In this document: positions 34,001 to 43,474 of the stretch, piece after piece
Position numbering within the stretch: the first letter of the stretch is position 1
Layout: every line of letters begins with the position of its first letter
Assembly: GCA_945643635.1 (NCBI GenBank)
Contig: CALZFC010000277.1
Location: 62,001 to 126,000, forward strand
Source: Allodiplogaster sudhausi
Taxonomy: Eukaryota; Nematoda; Chromadorea; Rhabditida; Diplogasteridae
Length of the DNA: 64,000 bases
Direction: 5' to 3'
The notes under the pieces: model-generated
The model's database searches: none
The model's input: only the letters and a program-made list of their open reading frames with translations
What the model was told of the DNA's origin: nothing
Made by a program: the position numbers and the translations under genes

Positions 34001-36165
34001 TTAGTTATTACAAAACCGCTAACAATAAGATCTATGGGCTGTTAATTTCAGTCTATCCCGCCATCTCTTCTTCACCCTTATTTAGACGCAACCACCATTC
34101 TACCGTTGCGGAGGAGTTTGGCCGTCATCGGTCGGCTCTGAGTCACTGGCAAGTGCCGAGAGTCGAGACTCCTTCGTGTTCGTCGCCTTGCTTGCTGCTA
34201 TCGACTCACGGAAGACGCTCTCCGCAACATTCAGAACCATGTCCACGTTCTCGAGGAAGAGTGTTGTAGTCTATAAAGAGTTTTAAGTTTTACATTTTTT
34301 TTCCTACTATGTACATATGGAGGATCTGCCGCGCATTGTGTCAATGACACGTCGTCGACACACAGTCACGACCAATTTGTATGTCATTGACACCGGTCAA
34401 TGACAGAATTCAAAAAGCCTATCTTACTACACATGGGTCGCGACCTGTCCAGCATGTGTCACTGACACGGTCATGAATCTTACGTTCTGTCAACGACATG
34501 TCATTGACAGAACGTAAGATTAATCGCGCGGCTGAAAATGCTCAATATTAAATTGCTTTTTTAGCGCTGATGTTTATTTACACCAACTTCGACAGTGAGA
34601 TTCGTGATAGCTGCAGCCTTCTTGAGGATCACGGACAAGTCGCGTATGTCGCCGGCGTTGAGGTCGCCGTAGTCCGAGATGACGTCGAGTGTCTCGCGCA
34701 GTATGTCCGTCACATTGTCGGCCGTGATCGGACCCTGACGATGCACTCAACCATAAACTCACCTATTCTAGGGTGTGGAAGAACGATCATGTACACAGTG
34801 TACAATTATATAGTCTTCTAAGTGTTTGTTTGCATGTTTATTGTGCTTAAAAATTCCAAAAAAGACCAATGAGTACATCAGAAAGATGGCCGAGATGATT
34901 TTTCTTGGAGGGCTGAGTGGTTGACTGCGGGCTCGTCTGCCTCGTCTGGTTATGGGAGCGCGTCGATGGAGTGTTGCTATCGAACGGAACACTGTAATGT
35001 TCATTGTCATAATGCAGAATCAAACCGAAACTGCAATCGTTCGAAAATTCGAAGTGGAAAATAAGTGTACATTTGTATGGATTTTATATAGCAAAAAAAA
35101 ATCTTTCATACCAGCCATAGTCGGTTAGACGTGTTGGTCCATATCGGACGCATCTGGTGTTTGAGCAATCCTGATTACAGATGCTTATGAGGTTCATCTC
35201 AAGATCGTGGTCGTCGCTTAAAATCAATGAATTTTACGGTTTTCCAGAATTTTCTTCCACCGAGCGAGTACGAAATTGTTTTGCATTCGGAATTTTGAAT
35301 CGCTTTCTATTGGTGAGTCTTTCGCTGCGCTCTATTGAAGAAGTTCCTGTTTCAATCGAAGAATATTCGACGCCCGCTTTCAAGCCAATTTTATATTCTC
35401 TATTTCTTTCTCGCTTTTTTTTGGTGGAAAAACTTTTGATGCTTCTTTAACTATCATCAGTTGCCTCTATCGAATACAATTGGATCTCATGGAATGGAGG
35501 CACCGAAATTGCAAAGAAAAACCGCATGGAAAACGAGAATTCTTCTACCCACATGCACGTGTCCGGATTGCGCAGTCCATCTTGCTCGCAGCCGTCCTCG
35601 ATAATGGCCACGTCTTCGAAAGATTGCGTCGGCATCGAAAGGGCAAACTGACCGACTTCTCCAGACGTCTCGTCAGGATTGGCCTGGTGAGCCATTCATA
35701 CAACAAACAGGTTTAAAATTGCTATCCGGGGAATAAATTACATACATGTGGACTTCTTTGCATAGGTCATTGCTCGCTGTTCAAAAAATCGAACTCGAAG
35801 GTCTCAAATTTCGCTTGCTTATAAATTTCTTAGAAATTTATTAGCAAGCGAAATTTGAGAGTGCGCGATTTTGCTATAGCCATTAAAGCCGCCCACCTTT
35901 TTCACGTTCTCTCGACCCAACTACATACATACATATGACCGAACTGCATGAACGCGCAGGTTCAATTCGCACACTTTTTTGTGCTTACTGTACCTTTGAG
36001 CAACCACCGAAGAAAATGCGATATCTTTCAAAACTCCATCATCAAATGGTGTGACAACTTTGGAGCTGTTTCTTTTTTTCTGATCAGTTTGAAATATCTC
36101 GAAATAATGGAATATGGTTGCTGGGACTGTTTTGTAGGCATTGCCTGATATTGAAATGTATGTAG

Positions 36166-36197
<32 letters not shown>

Positions 36198-37656
36198 TGT
36201 GTACAAGCTCTCTTTTTTCAACCTTCACACAGCGCAGATAGTATTGCGAGGCCGCAGTATCAGGCTGAACTATTTAGTTCGCGATCTCCTGTGGAACTAA
36301 ATAGTTCACCCTAACACTACTATCGATAGTTCTGCGAAAGAGAGCTACATAGTATAACGGAATAGTTCAGCGAGACCGAACTATTGCGCGTAACCCCGCT
36401 GGGCATCGTCCCCCCCCCCCCCCACCATCTGCTTGCTCTCGCCTCCTCATTCGCTCATTGATACTTCCGAACATCCCATCTTTCACCATATTACGTTCGT
36501 GCTGTAATTCACACAAAAAAAATTCATGCAAAAAGCTGCCCACACCGTCTTACGAGGGAAGCCTCTTTCCATTAGCAGGCTGAAGTGTTTCTGCCTGCTT
36601 GACTAGCTGACACTGTTCAGCCAGCAGCAGCGTCAGTAACCCAGCAGGGAGCGGACGATATCATTGAGTTACAAAACAGGCAAGTTACCGAAAGGAAATA
36701 GCGCAACCGACATCAGCCGGCCTTTTTCGACTGCACATTTATATGGGACTGCGAGCAGGGCAGGACGAGCTGAAGGAGCGAGTAACCGATAGTCGACCTT
36801 GGCCCGGATAGTTCACTGTTGGCTGGTATGATAGTTAAGCCGGGGCGAACTATCAAACTGAACTATCCGCAGCGCGCCAATAGTTCCGAACTATCTGCGC
36901 TGTGTGTTGCTTATCTGCCTGTCTGTCCCTCTCTCGCTTGCTCTCTCTCTTTCCCTCCCTCTCTCTCTCTCTCTCTGCTATTTGAGTCCATTTACCTTCA
37001 AAATGGCTGCACGTCCGGTTGGCGTTGCCCGCATCGCACGAACCTTTATTATTCCATGGGGCAGGGGATCGTCGAGATAAAACTTATATTCGCCGGAAGA
37101 GCATCTGAATATGAGAAAGGAAATCCTTTCATATTCACCAAATATTTATTTCCTTGTGGAATCAAGTGTTTTAACAAGAGTTTTTTGAGGAAGATCAAAG
37201 TGCCAGGCTTACAATTGGCCATTGACGTGAATATCGTAGCCGCTACAGCCGCAGCAGGCGATTGTGTACTCCCTTTTATCTGTCGTTGAGATTGTGAGAT
37301 CCGATGCGAACTTCGCACCTGACTCGTCTGAAACTTTGCTACATGCCATTTTCGTTTGCATGATTTCATCGATATTCACGCATCTGCATGAATGCAGATA
37401 AGTAAATACATTTGATAATGGCTAAAAATGGGTGATAGGTGAAATATTATTATTTTATTACCGCAGATGGTTATGTCGAAACAAACAATCAAAAAAGCCC
37501 GCTACTCTTTTAGGTTTGGAAAAAGAAGTCTTAAAATTTCTTTGTACGTATCATACCTGTGTAACTGAACTTGACATAAAGCGTCTGCCAGTTTTTTGGG
37601 GATGCTAGAAAAGGGAGGACAGCAAGAAGGAAGAGCAATCTGCTGAGAGACTCCAT
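30177..37656 (-). CDS. Adhesion-type GPCR with GAIN/GPS region
   Basis: ATG at 37656 opens a signal peptide, MESLSRLLFLLAVLPFLASP. Extracellular exons follow: a Cys-rich one (REYTIACCGCSGYDIHVNG, about 37210-37340), about 36995-37126 (GEYKFYLDDPLPHGIIKVRA), about 35570-35690 (FALSMPTQSFEDVAIIEDGC), about 35110-35220 (CNQDCSNTRCVRYGPTRLTD), an S/T-rich piece near 34930, then GAIN-like exons at 34585-34735, 34095-34270, 33870-33970 and 33590-33730. The GPS exon (32640-32790) has WWTGSQWSEEAICQV and PHLTDFTLIIVGE. Membrane exons run from 32410 to 30177: TM1 ATSILSLLVTIALTVV, TM2-3 LAALFSFHACFALFS and ACSFFAAITYALLLT, TM4 LAAVAILAVGYATRV, TM5 PSVFTAVTGSICLSLI, TM6 LFLMQFTLGVPW, and a TM7 with IGSQGLVMLLLYLY. 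The tail is acidic. The layout matches adhesion GPCRs; the ligand and subtype (latrophilin or other) are not assigned. Confidence 0.8.
31005..31055 (+). repeat. (GA)n microsatellite in an adhesion GPCR intron
   Basis: Nearly pure GA repeat, CT on the coding strand, just 3' of the TM5 exon in plus-strand order; it merges into the polypyrimidine tract of the acceptor. Confidence 0.9.
34338..34523. repeat. Cluster of TGTCAnTGACA palindromes
   Basis: At least six short palindromes of the type TGTCAATGACA / TGTCATTGACA / TGTCACTGACA lie within 186 bases. The last part forms a hairpin with arms AATCTTACGTTCTGTCAA... and ...TTGACAGAACGTAAGATT (about 34476-34522). It sits in an intron of the adhesion GPCR. 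It could be a degenerate element built from its own termini, or clustered binding sites. Confidence 0.75.
35794..35850. repeat. 27-base-arm hairpin
   Basis: CTCAAATTTCGCTTGCTTAT... is followed, after a 3-base loop, by its reverse complement with one mismatch. It is in an intron of the adhesion GPCR, downstream of a TATCCGGGGAATAAAT stretch that resembles the end of the MITE at 25383. Confidence 0.8.
36226..36906. mobile_element. Non-autonomous DNA transposon with 17-base TIRs
   Basis: CACACAGCGCAGATAGT (36226-36242) is exactly inverted at 36890-36906. The interior contains many GAACTA(T/A) and inverted ATAGTTC motifs (about 15) concentrated near both ends, a poly-C run at about 36411-36423, and no coding sequence. 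It lies in a large intron of the adhesion GPCR. Sub-terminal repeated motifs of this kind are seen in hAT and P-type elements, but the superfamily is not assigned. Confidence 0.8.
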
Positions 37657-37905
37657 GCGAAGAAGGGCGCATGCACTGTTCAAGCACTCATTCCATTCGG
37701 CCGTTTCATCAAGCTTCACTTTCTTTCTCTGTCAGCCTGTCTATGCCTTATATTTCCTATTCACTCTCTCTTCTTATCACGTGAGCTCTGCTGCCCTTTC
37801 TATCTTCCTCTGTCTTTACTTATCTCCTCCTCTTTTCTTCGGCACTGTTTCGCTTAATTGTCTCTCTTGTTCATTCGCCGATGGCTTTTCTCTTGCCGCC
37901 TCTTC

Positions 37906-37944
<39 letters not shown>

Positions 37945-39314
37945 CTCATACACTTCATCTCCTCTCCCTTTGTCAAATCAACGTTCACTGTCTTTCTCTT
38001 CACTTTCATTTCTGTCCTGGCCCTTACTCATCAAAATGTCAGAGTTCTATAGAATCCTTCAGTGCATGCGCTGTCTCTCTCATGATCTGTTCCTCGTCTC
38101 GTCTAGACCCCTCCAAATCTTTCTTTATCTCTTATAGCAGTCGCCTTATCAATGCCCTGAATCAAAAGGTAAACTTCGAAAAGGATTGATAAAAAGAATA
38201 AAAGACTGAATGGAAAGTGAGGAGAGAGAGACAGCGCGATAGGTTTAGAGGGAGGGAGATGTGGAGAGAATTCTCGATAATACAAAGAAAGAATAAAAGA
38301 CTGTGGGGAAAGTGAGGAGAGAGTGATAAGTTTAAGAGAGAAGAAGAGGCGGAGAGAGGTCTAGAAAAGATGTTCAGACCGCGAGGTTTAACTTTGATAA
38401 GCCGGATCGCCTGGCGGTATTACCGATTCCCCTTCCATCGCTAGTGAAAATTGTCATGTTCAGAAATAATATATTGCTGTCAGCTTTGTGTCAAACACGT
38501 AACACTTCAAAAATTTGAAAAGCGACGGAATAAAAAGAAGGAAAAGGCCAGCCAGCGAGCCGGAACATACAACTATCTTGAGTCCATAAAATCCAACCAA
38601 AAAAGAATTCCAACCTTGAAGGAGACCATTAAAAGAGCACGAACAGCCAAAACTCCTCCACTGAAATAACTGATGGAAACTGTCGAGATACTTCTTCAAA
38701 CTGCGTTTTTTAAAATATAATATTAGTACTGACAACAGCACACATGGAGTCGTAAAAACTTTTGGAAACTTTTGAAAGTAAGACTTTTTCTTCGATATTT
38801 CGATATCTCCTCGTGACAAAAAAAAACTGAAAACTGCTATTACATTAATGATAATATTTATTTAAAAACTTTGTATGCAAATTTCTCGTGCATCCTGGAC
38901 GTTTGAATCATTTTATTTCGCTGAAGCTTCATATGAAGGTATGAATGACAATTGTACCGTTTAACTCATTAAAAAATGGGTTTCATGGCCCTTCGCGGAT
39001 GACGAAATAGAAGTTGCATTTAATGGCAACATACTAAAAGTGGAAATCTTGTCCTCATAAGTTGAGAAAAAATTAGCCAAATAAAGCATTGGTGTACCGA
39101 AATTCCAAATTCCGTTATGAAAGGGAGGATTTCGCATTCCTACTTCTAGTATGTAAATTTTATGCCAATAAATTGATGTGAAGGGAAACGAGCTCATTGT
39201 TCATCACTTCTCGTCGCCTCTTCCGCAGCGCCTGGTCGCCTCTCCAATTGCTCTCTAAATCTTCACTCTCTTTCTCTGTCCCTCTGCTCCCTTGATCTCT
39301 CCTCAACGCTAGAA
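37657..39314. other. Intergenic, CT/GA-rich
   Basis: Between the divergent starts of the adhesion GPCR (-) and the scramblase (+), so both promoters should lie here; no TATA or other motif is convincing. It holds a (CT)n tract (about 37908-37941) and a tandem duplication of about 95 bases at about 38195-38350 (AGAATAAAAGACTG and GGAAAGTGAGGAGAGAG in both). Confidence 0.5.
38195..38350 (+). repeat. Tandem duplication, purine-rich
   Basis: Two copies beginning GAATAAAAGACTG and containing AAAGTGAGGAGAGAG...GATA(G)GTTTA, separated by about 95 bases with some divergence. Confidence 0.6.
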
Positions 39315-41359
39315 ATGTACAACCAGCAGCCTGGATATCCGCAGCCTGGCTGTCAGAATTTTTTAAAATCTTTATAAAAAAAGTTTTACAGTTTTCCCTA
39401 AAAATTATGCTTTATTTCAAGGAATTTTAAAGTATTTTTTCCTGATAAGTACATATTTATTCTTTATCAGACAATCCTCCGGCCTATAACGCCCAGCCGC
39501 AATACGGAGCTGGCGGCGGAATGCCTCCCCCACCTCCGCTGCCGCCCGCCTATGGCGCTGGCGGAGGAATGCAGTACGGAGCTGGCGGTGGAATGCCGCC
39601 TCCGCCCCCGCCTCCGCCAGCTTATGGAGCCGGCGGCGGAATGCAGTACGGAGCTGGCGGTGGAATGGCTCCCCCTCCCCCGCCGCCGCGCCGCCAGTAT
39701 CGTGAGTTTTAGTTGAATTATAAGGCAAAATAAAATATAATATATAAAATAATAGCTCTTATTTCTCCCTTACAATTAGTTCCGATGCCGATGCCCACGA
39801 ACCTGCCGCCCGGTTGCTCGCCGTCGCTCGCTTACCTCGCGCACATTGACGGCCTCGTCGTCCAGCAGGTCACTTTCACTGCCAATACTCACATGGAAGA
39901 AGTGATCTTCGGCTCTCAGATATCGATTGATATTTGAGGTTCGAGGTTTCAGCATCATTGTTAACCTTTTTCTCCATTTCAGGAGCTTGAGCCGCTCGAA
40001 CTTCTCCTCGGCATTGAGACGGCCAACACTTATCGACTGCTCAACCGGATGGGACAGCGGGTCAATCACTTTTTGTTTTTTGGATGGATTATTGCAGGAA
40101 ATGTTGTGAAATGAGTGAAAATGAATATAAACATATGTATATGCATCATCGCTTCTCTCGACTTCATCTCTCCCATTCGCCCCATTCACTCCATTATTGC
40201 TCTCCCTGCCTATTTCTCTTCTCTCACAGTCACTCTCACTCTCTCCTATCCTCCTCTTTCTCTGATTCTCTCTGCCTGTCAGCCTCTCCACCACCCTCTC
40301 ATTCTCTCTCTCTCTCTTTCCCTTTCATTTCTTACTCGCCTCTTTCTGCAGGTTTACTACGCGATGGAGTAGTCGAATGGATTCTCTCGCCAGTACAGCG
40401 GCTCGAATCGCGGTTTCGTCATGCACGTCGTGGACAACATGGGAATGGTCAGTCCAAAAAAAAATTAACAAAAAATCTGTTCATGCAATTGGTATGAATA
40501 AACAAATAGGCCGATCATGTATGAACCAAAAATTTTATTTAATTTTTTGTTTTGTTTATGAAATGACAAACCGTATTCGTGATGGCGATTAGATTAAAAC
40601 ATCAGAACACGGACAGAATCGGTTGCATAAATTCTGCGTTTCTTCCAGGAAGTCATCCGCTGCATGCGTCCTCACGTTACGTGCTGCGAACAGCAGAGCA
40701 TTCACGTCATTGTTAATTGTTTTCTCCGTCTGTCTCTTGCTCTTCTCACTTCCCTCTCTCCTCCATTCTCTCACACTTCTAAGTTGCATTTGTGCGTAAG
40801 AGCGGTGGCTGCTGCGACACAGACTACACGATCATGGATGCGAACTCCGTGCCACAGCTCATGATCCGCGGCCCCGGCTGCTGTGACGGCCATGCCGACC
40901 GCGTCTTCCAGGTCTCGTCTCTCGTCCTCTTGCGTTCGATCCATACCTCTTTCCAACCTCAAAATCTTCAACTTAATATTTCAGGTATTCGACATGGCGC
41001 TCGCGCCCATCGGCGAGATCCGCAAGATGTACTCCGGTTTCTTCCAAGAGGCCTTCACCGACGCCGACAACTTTGGCGTTTCGTGTCAGTGCTTCCGCTC
41101 ATTCCCAACTGGTTCAATTTATCATTTTTAGTCCCTCCGATTCTGCCCGTCCAGATGAAGGCAGCGCTCATCGGCACGACCTTCCTCATTGTGAGGGAAT
41201 TATTGATTGTGTTTAAGATATCATTTTAATGTAAAAACGGTGGATGGTCCAAGATTTACAAAAAAATCGATAATAAAAATGATCTGGTACCTTTCTCCTT
41301 TGCAGGACTTCATGTACTATGAGAGTCGCCCGAATCAATACCAGCACGACATGGTTTAG
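39315..41359 (+). CDS. Phospholipid scramblase (PLSCR family) with an in-frame TAG
   Basis: The ATG at 39315 starts MYNQQPGYPQPG, a Pro/Gly/Tyr-rich N-terminus typical of scramblases. Exon 2 repeats YGAGGGMPPPPP and YGAGGGMQYGAGGGM units; such proline-rich tails bind SH3 or WW domains. The scramblase core follows: GCSPSLAYLAHIDGLVVQQ, ELEPLELLLGIETANTYRLL, VYYAME, HVVDNMGM, EVIRCMRPHVTCC, GGCCDTDYTIMDANS, IRGPGCCDGHADRVFQ, PIGEIRKMYSGFFQEAFTDA, DNFGVSFPPILPVQMKAALI and DFMYYES near the single C-terminal membrane segment. The family moves phospholipids across the plasma membrane with calcium. A TAG at 40370-40372 interrupts the exon at 40352, where the second copy has GAG; two cysteines of the second copy are here Phe and Tyr. 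All other exons are open to the stop at 41357. Read-through, recent pseudogenisation or a sequence error are possible. Confidence 0.85.
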
Positions 41360-41925
41360 CTCCTTTTCTGTCCCACCCGACAGATCTCCCCTTTGGCAGT
41401 GTTATCTTTCTCATGAACCACTCCCCTAAATATCAGCTTCTATCTGATTTTGCCTAAACCCCTGCGAATAAACGGATGAGAATATTTTCCCTCGATTGAC
41501 ACCTAATATGCTTTGAACAGTTTTTTTTTTAAATATTTTTTTAAAACAGTTTTTTTGTACTTTGTCAGCTCAAGGCAAACAAAGAGATATAAGGGATAAG
41601 AACAGGCGAGAGACAATAGAGTGGAAAATTAGCAAAAAAAGATTATGTTCACACAGGGATAATTCGAATTCGCCATGCATAATTGAATACGAAGAAGATG
41701 CAATAGTTGTCTACATATGTCATTACCGTGATAGATTGAATTTATTGATACCTAACAACACTGCAACCTAGCCAAGATCATTTTATTTTACGTTTCACGT
41801 AGCTTCACGTTCATAAAGCCCCAATTTTTATACAAGTAATTTCCCTGCAAGATCGCTTGTTGATAGCTTTGGCGGCCCGTTCGTACTCTGCATTAGAGGC
41901 CGTATATATCCTTTTCTCGACTAAC
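41360..41925. other. 3' flank of the scramblase; no second 5' region
   Basis: Contains the scramblase 3' flank and AT-rich sequence; no N-terminal exons for the second scramblase copy are present here. Confidence 0.5.
41467..41472 (+). terminator. Poly(A) signal AATAAA of the scramblase
   Basis: Canonical AATAAA 108 bases after the stop. The equivalent position of the second copy (about 43019) reads GAGTAAAC and has lost it. Confidence 0.6.
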
Positions 41926-42224
41926 AGCGAAAGTAGAAAGGGCGGTGGGCAAGTTGACAAGCTGAGAGAATAAGAAAGAGAGAGGGAAGAGGGGCAGGAG
42001 AGGCAAGATCGTAGAGAAGAGAATAAAGGGAGAACAAGAAGATGGAGAATGACAATGAGAGTGAGGGAGATTTCAGAGATCTCCCTCACTCTCATTGTCA
42101 TTCTCCATCTTCTTGTTCTCCCTTTATTCTCTTCTCTACGATCTTGCCTCTCCTGCCCCTCTTCCCTCTCTCTTTCTTATTCTCTCAGCTTGTCAACTTG
42201 CCCACCGCCCTTTCTACTTTCGCT
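41926..42224. repeat. 299-base palindrome with 146-base arms
   Basis: The left arm 41926-42071 and right arm 42079-42224 are reverse complements around a 7-base spacer (TTCAGAG); I found no mismatch at the positions checked. The right arm is the CT-rich intron plus polypyrimidine tract directly before the acceptor of the second scramblase copy; the left arm is its mirror image. Confidence 0.9.
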
Positions 42225-42231
42225 CTCTGCA

Positions 42232-43060
42232 GGTCTACTACGCGATGGAGGAGTCTGACGGATGCTCTCGCCAGTGCAACGGCTCGAAGCGCTCCTTCGT
42301 CATGCACGTCGTCGACAACATGGGGGCGGTCAGGATTAAGAAACAATCAAAACACGGCCAGTATTGGTTGCGAAAAAACTGCGCTGCTTCTCAGGAAGTC
42401 ATCCGCTGCTTCCGTCCGTACGTTTGCTGCTGGGAGAGGATGGAGAAAGTACGTTTGCTCGATGCGAATGCTCTGCCTCTCCCAGCAGCAAACGTACGGA
42501 CGGAAGCAGCGGATGACTTCCTGAGAAGCAGCGCAGTTTTTTCGCAACCGATACTGGCATTTCGCATCGAGTCTCCATCGGGCAACGTTGTGAGGCATCC
42601 TCTCCGTCTCCGTCTCTAAGTCTCCTCGCTTCTCTCTCATTCCTTCTCCATCTTCTCCCTCTCCGTCTCTAACTCTTATCGCTTTTCTCTCATCTCCCTC
42701 TCTCTCTCTCTCTCTCTCTCCCCCTATTCAGGTTGCATTCGTCCGTGACAGCACCTGCTGCGGAGCGGACTACATGGTCATGGAGCTCGCGCCGCAGCTC
42801 ATGATCCGCGACCCCGGGGTTGCGACTGCAATCCTCGGACCTTATCTTTTGTTTCTTTCCTTTAATCACTTAATTCAGATGTTCGACATGTCGATGCCGA
42901 TCTCCACATGCGTCCCCCCTACGCCCCCCCCCCCCACTCACCAGACTCCGTCCCCCTTTCGCGTAATGCTTTCTTTCTCACGAACCCTTCCGATAAATAC
43001 TGACGAATAATGCCGGTGCGAGTAAACGAAAGAATATTATCCTTGATTGGCGAATGGTTC
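42232..43060 (+). pseudogene. Partial, rearranged second scramblase copy
   Basis: Starts at the exon VYYAMEESDGCSRQCNGSKR (42232), which keeps the Glu codon and cysteines that the first copy has lost, then EVIRCFRPYVCC (about 42394), VAFVRDSTCCGADYMVMELA and LMIRDPG (about 42732), and MFDMSMPISTCVPP (about 42881), where coding similarity ends in a poly-C run. The 5' exons, proline-rich tail and C-terminal exons are missing, yet the flank after about 42960 resembles the 3' flank of the first copy, so the last exons were deleted internally. An inverted copy of the second exon is inserted (42360-42556). It is most likely a pseudogene from tandem duplication. Confidence 0.75.
42360..42556. repeat. 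Exon-spanning palindrome in the scramblase copy
   Basis: About 42360-42437 (containing intron end and exon: GTTGCGAAAAAACTGC...CTGCTGGGAGA) is repeated in reverse complement at about 42478-42556, with a 40-base spacer that itself contains CTCGATGCGAAT / ATTTCGCATCGAG-like inverted pieces. The same peptide (VIRCFRPYVCC) can therefore be read on both strands. Confidence 0.9.
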
Positions 43061-43474
43061 CATTCTCAATCATGTCAAACGTGTCAACGAAAGACAGAAA
43101 AGTGAAACATCAGACGATCGCGGAGAGAGAACGCGAGAAATGTATATAATCCATTTTCGTTATTGTATCTTTCATATTTGCTCACGATCAGAGAAACGGA
43201 AAGGACATATGGCGGGAAGAAACAAGAATCATCTACAGAAACCATTTCAGTAGGAAGTGGACTTGACAAATGACTCCAATTAAGAGCAATCGGTGTTTTA
43301 AAAAAAGTATTCAAAACTGACATTATTTGATCCAATTCTACATGTAGGTCCATGCAGATGTCGATTTGATGAATGAGTGACGTCATCATCGTTTTGCTCA
43401 CCTCAGTCATTCCGTTCAATCATTGTAAAATGCATTACCAAACAAGGAGTTCCTACTTCTTTCATTTGGGCTAG

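Noticed and set aside
37858..38189. CT-rich open frames upstream of the scramblase
   Set aside because: Microsatellite-driven; no start context, domain or splice support.
39417..39728. Minus-strand frame opposite the proline-rich scramblase exon
   Set aside because: Mirror of the Pro/Gly repeat; the plus strand has splice sites and family match.
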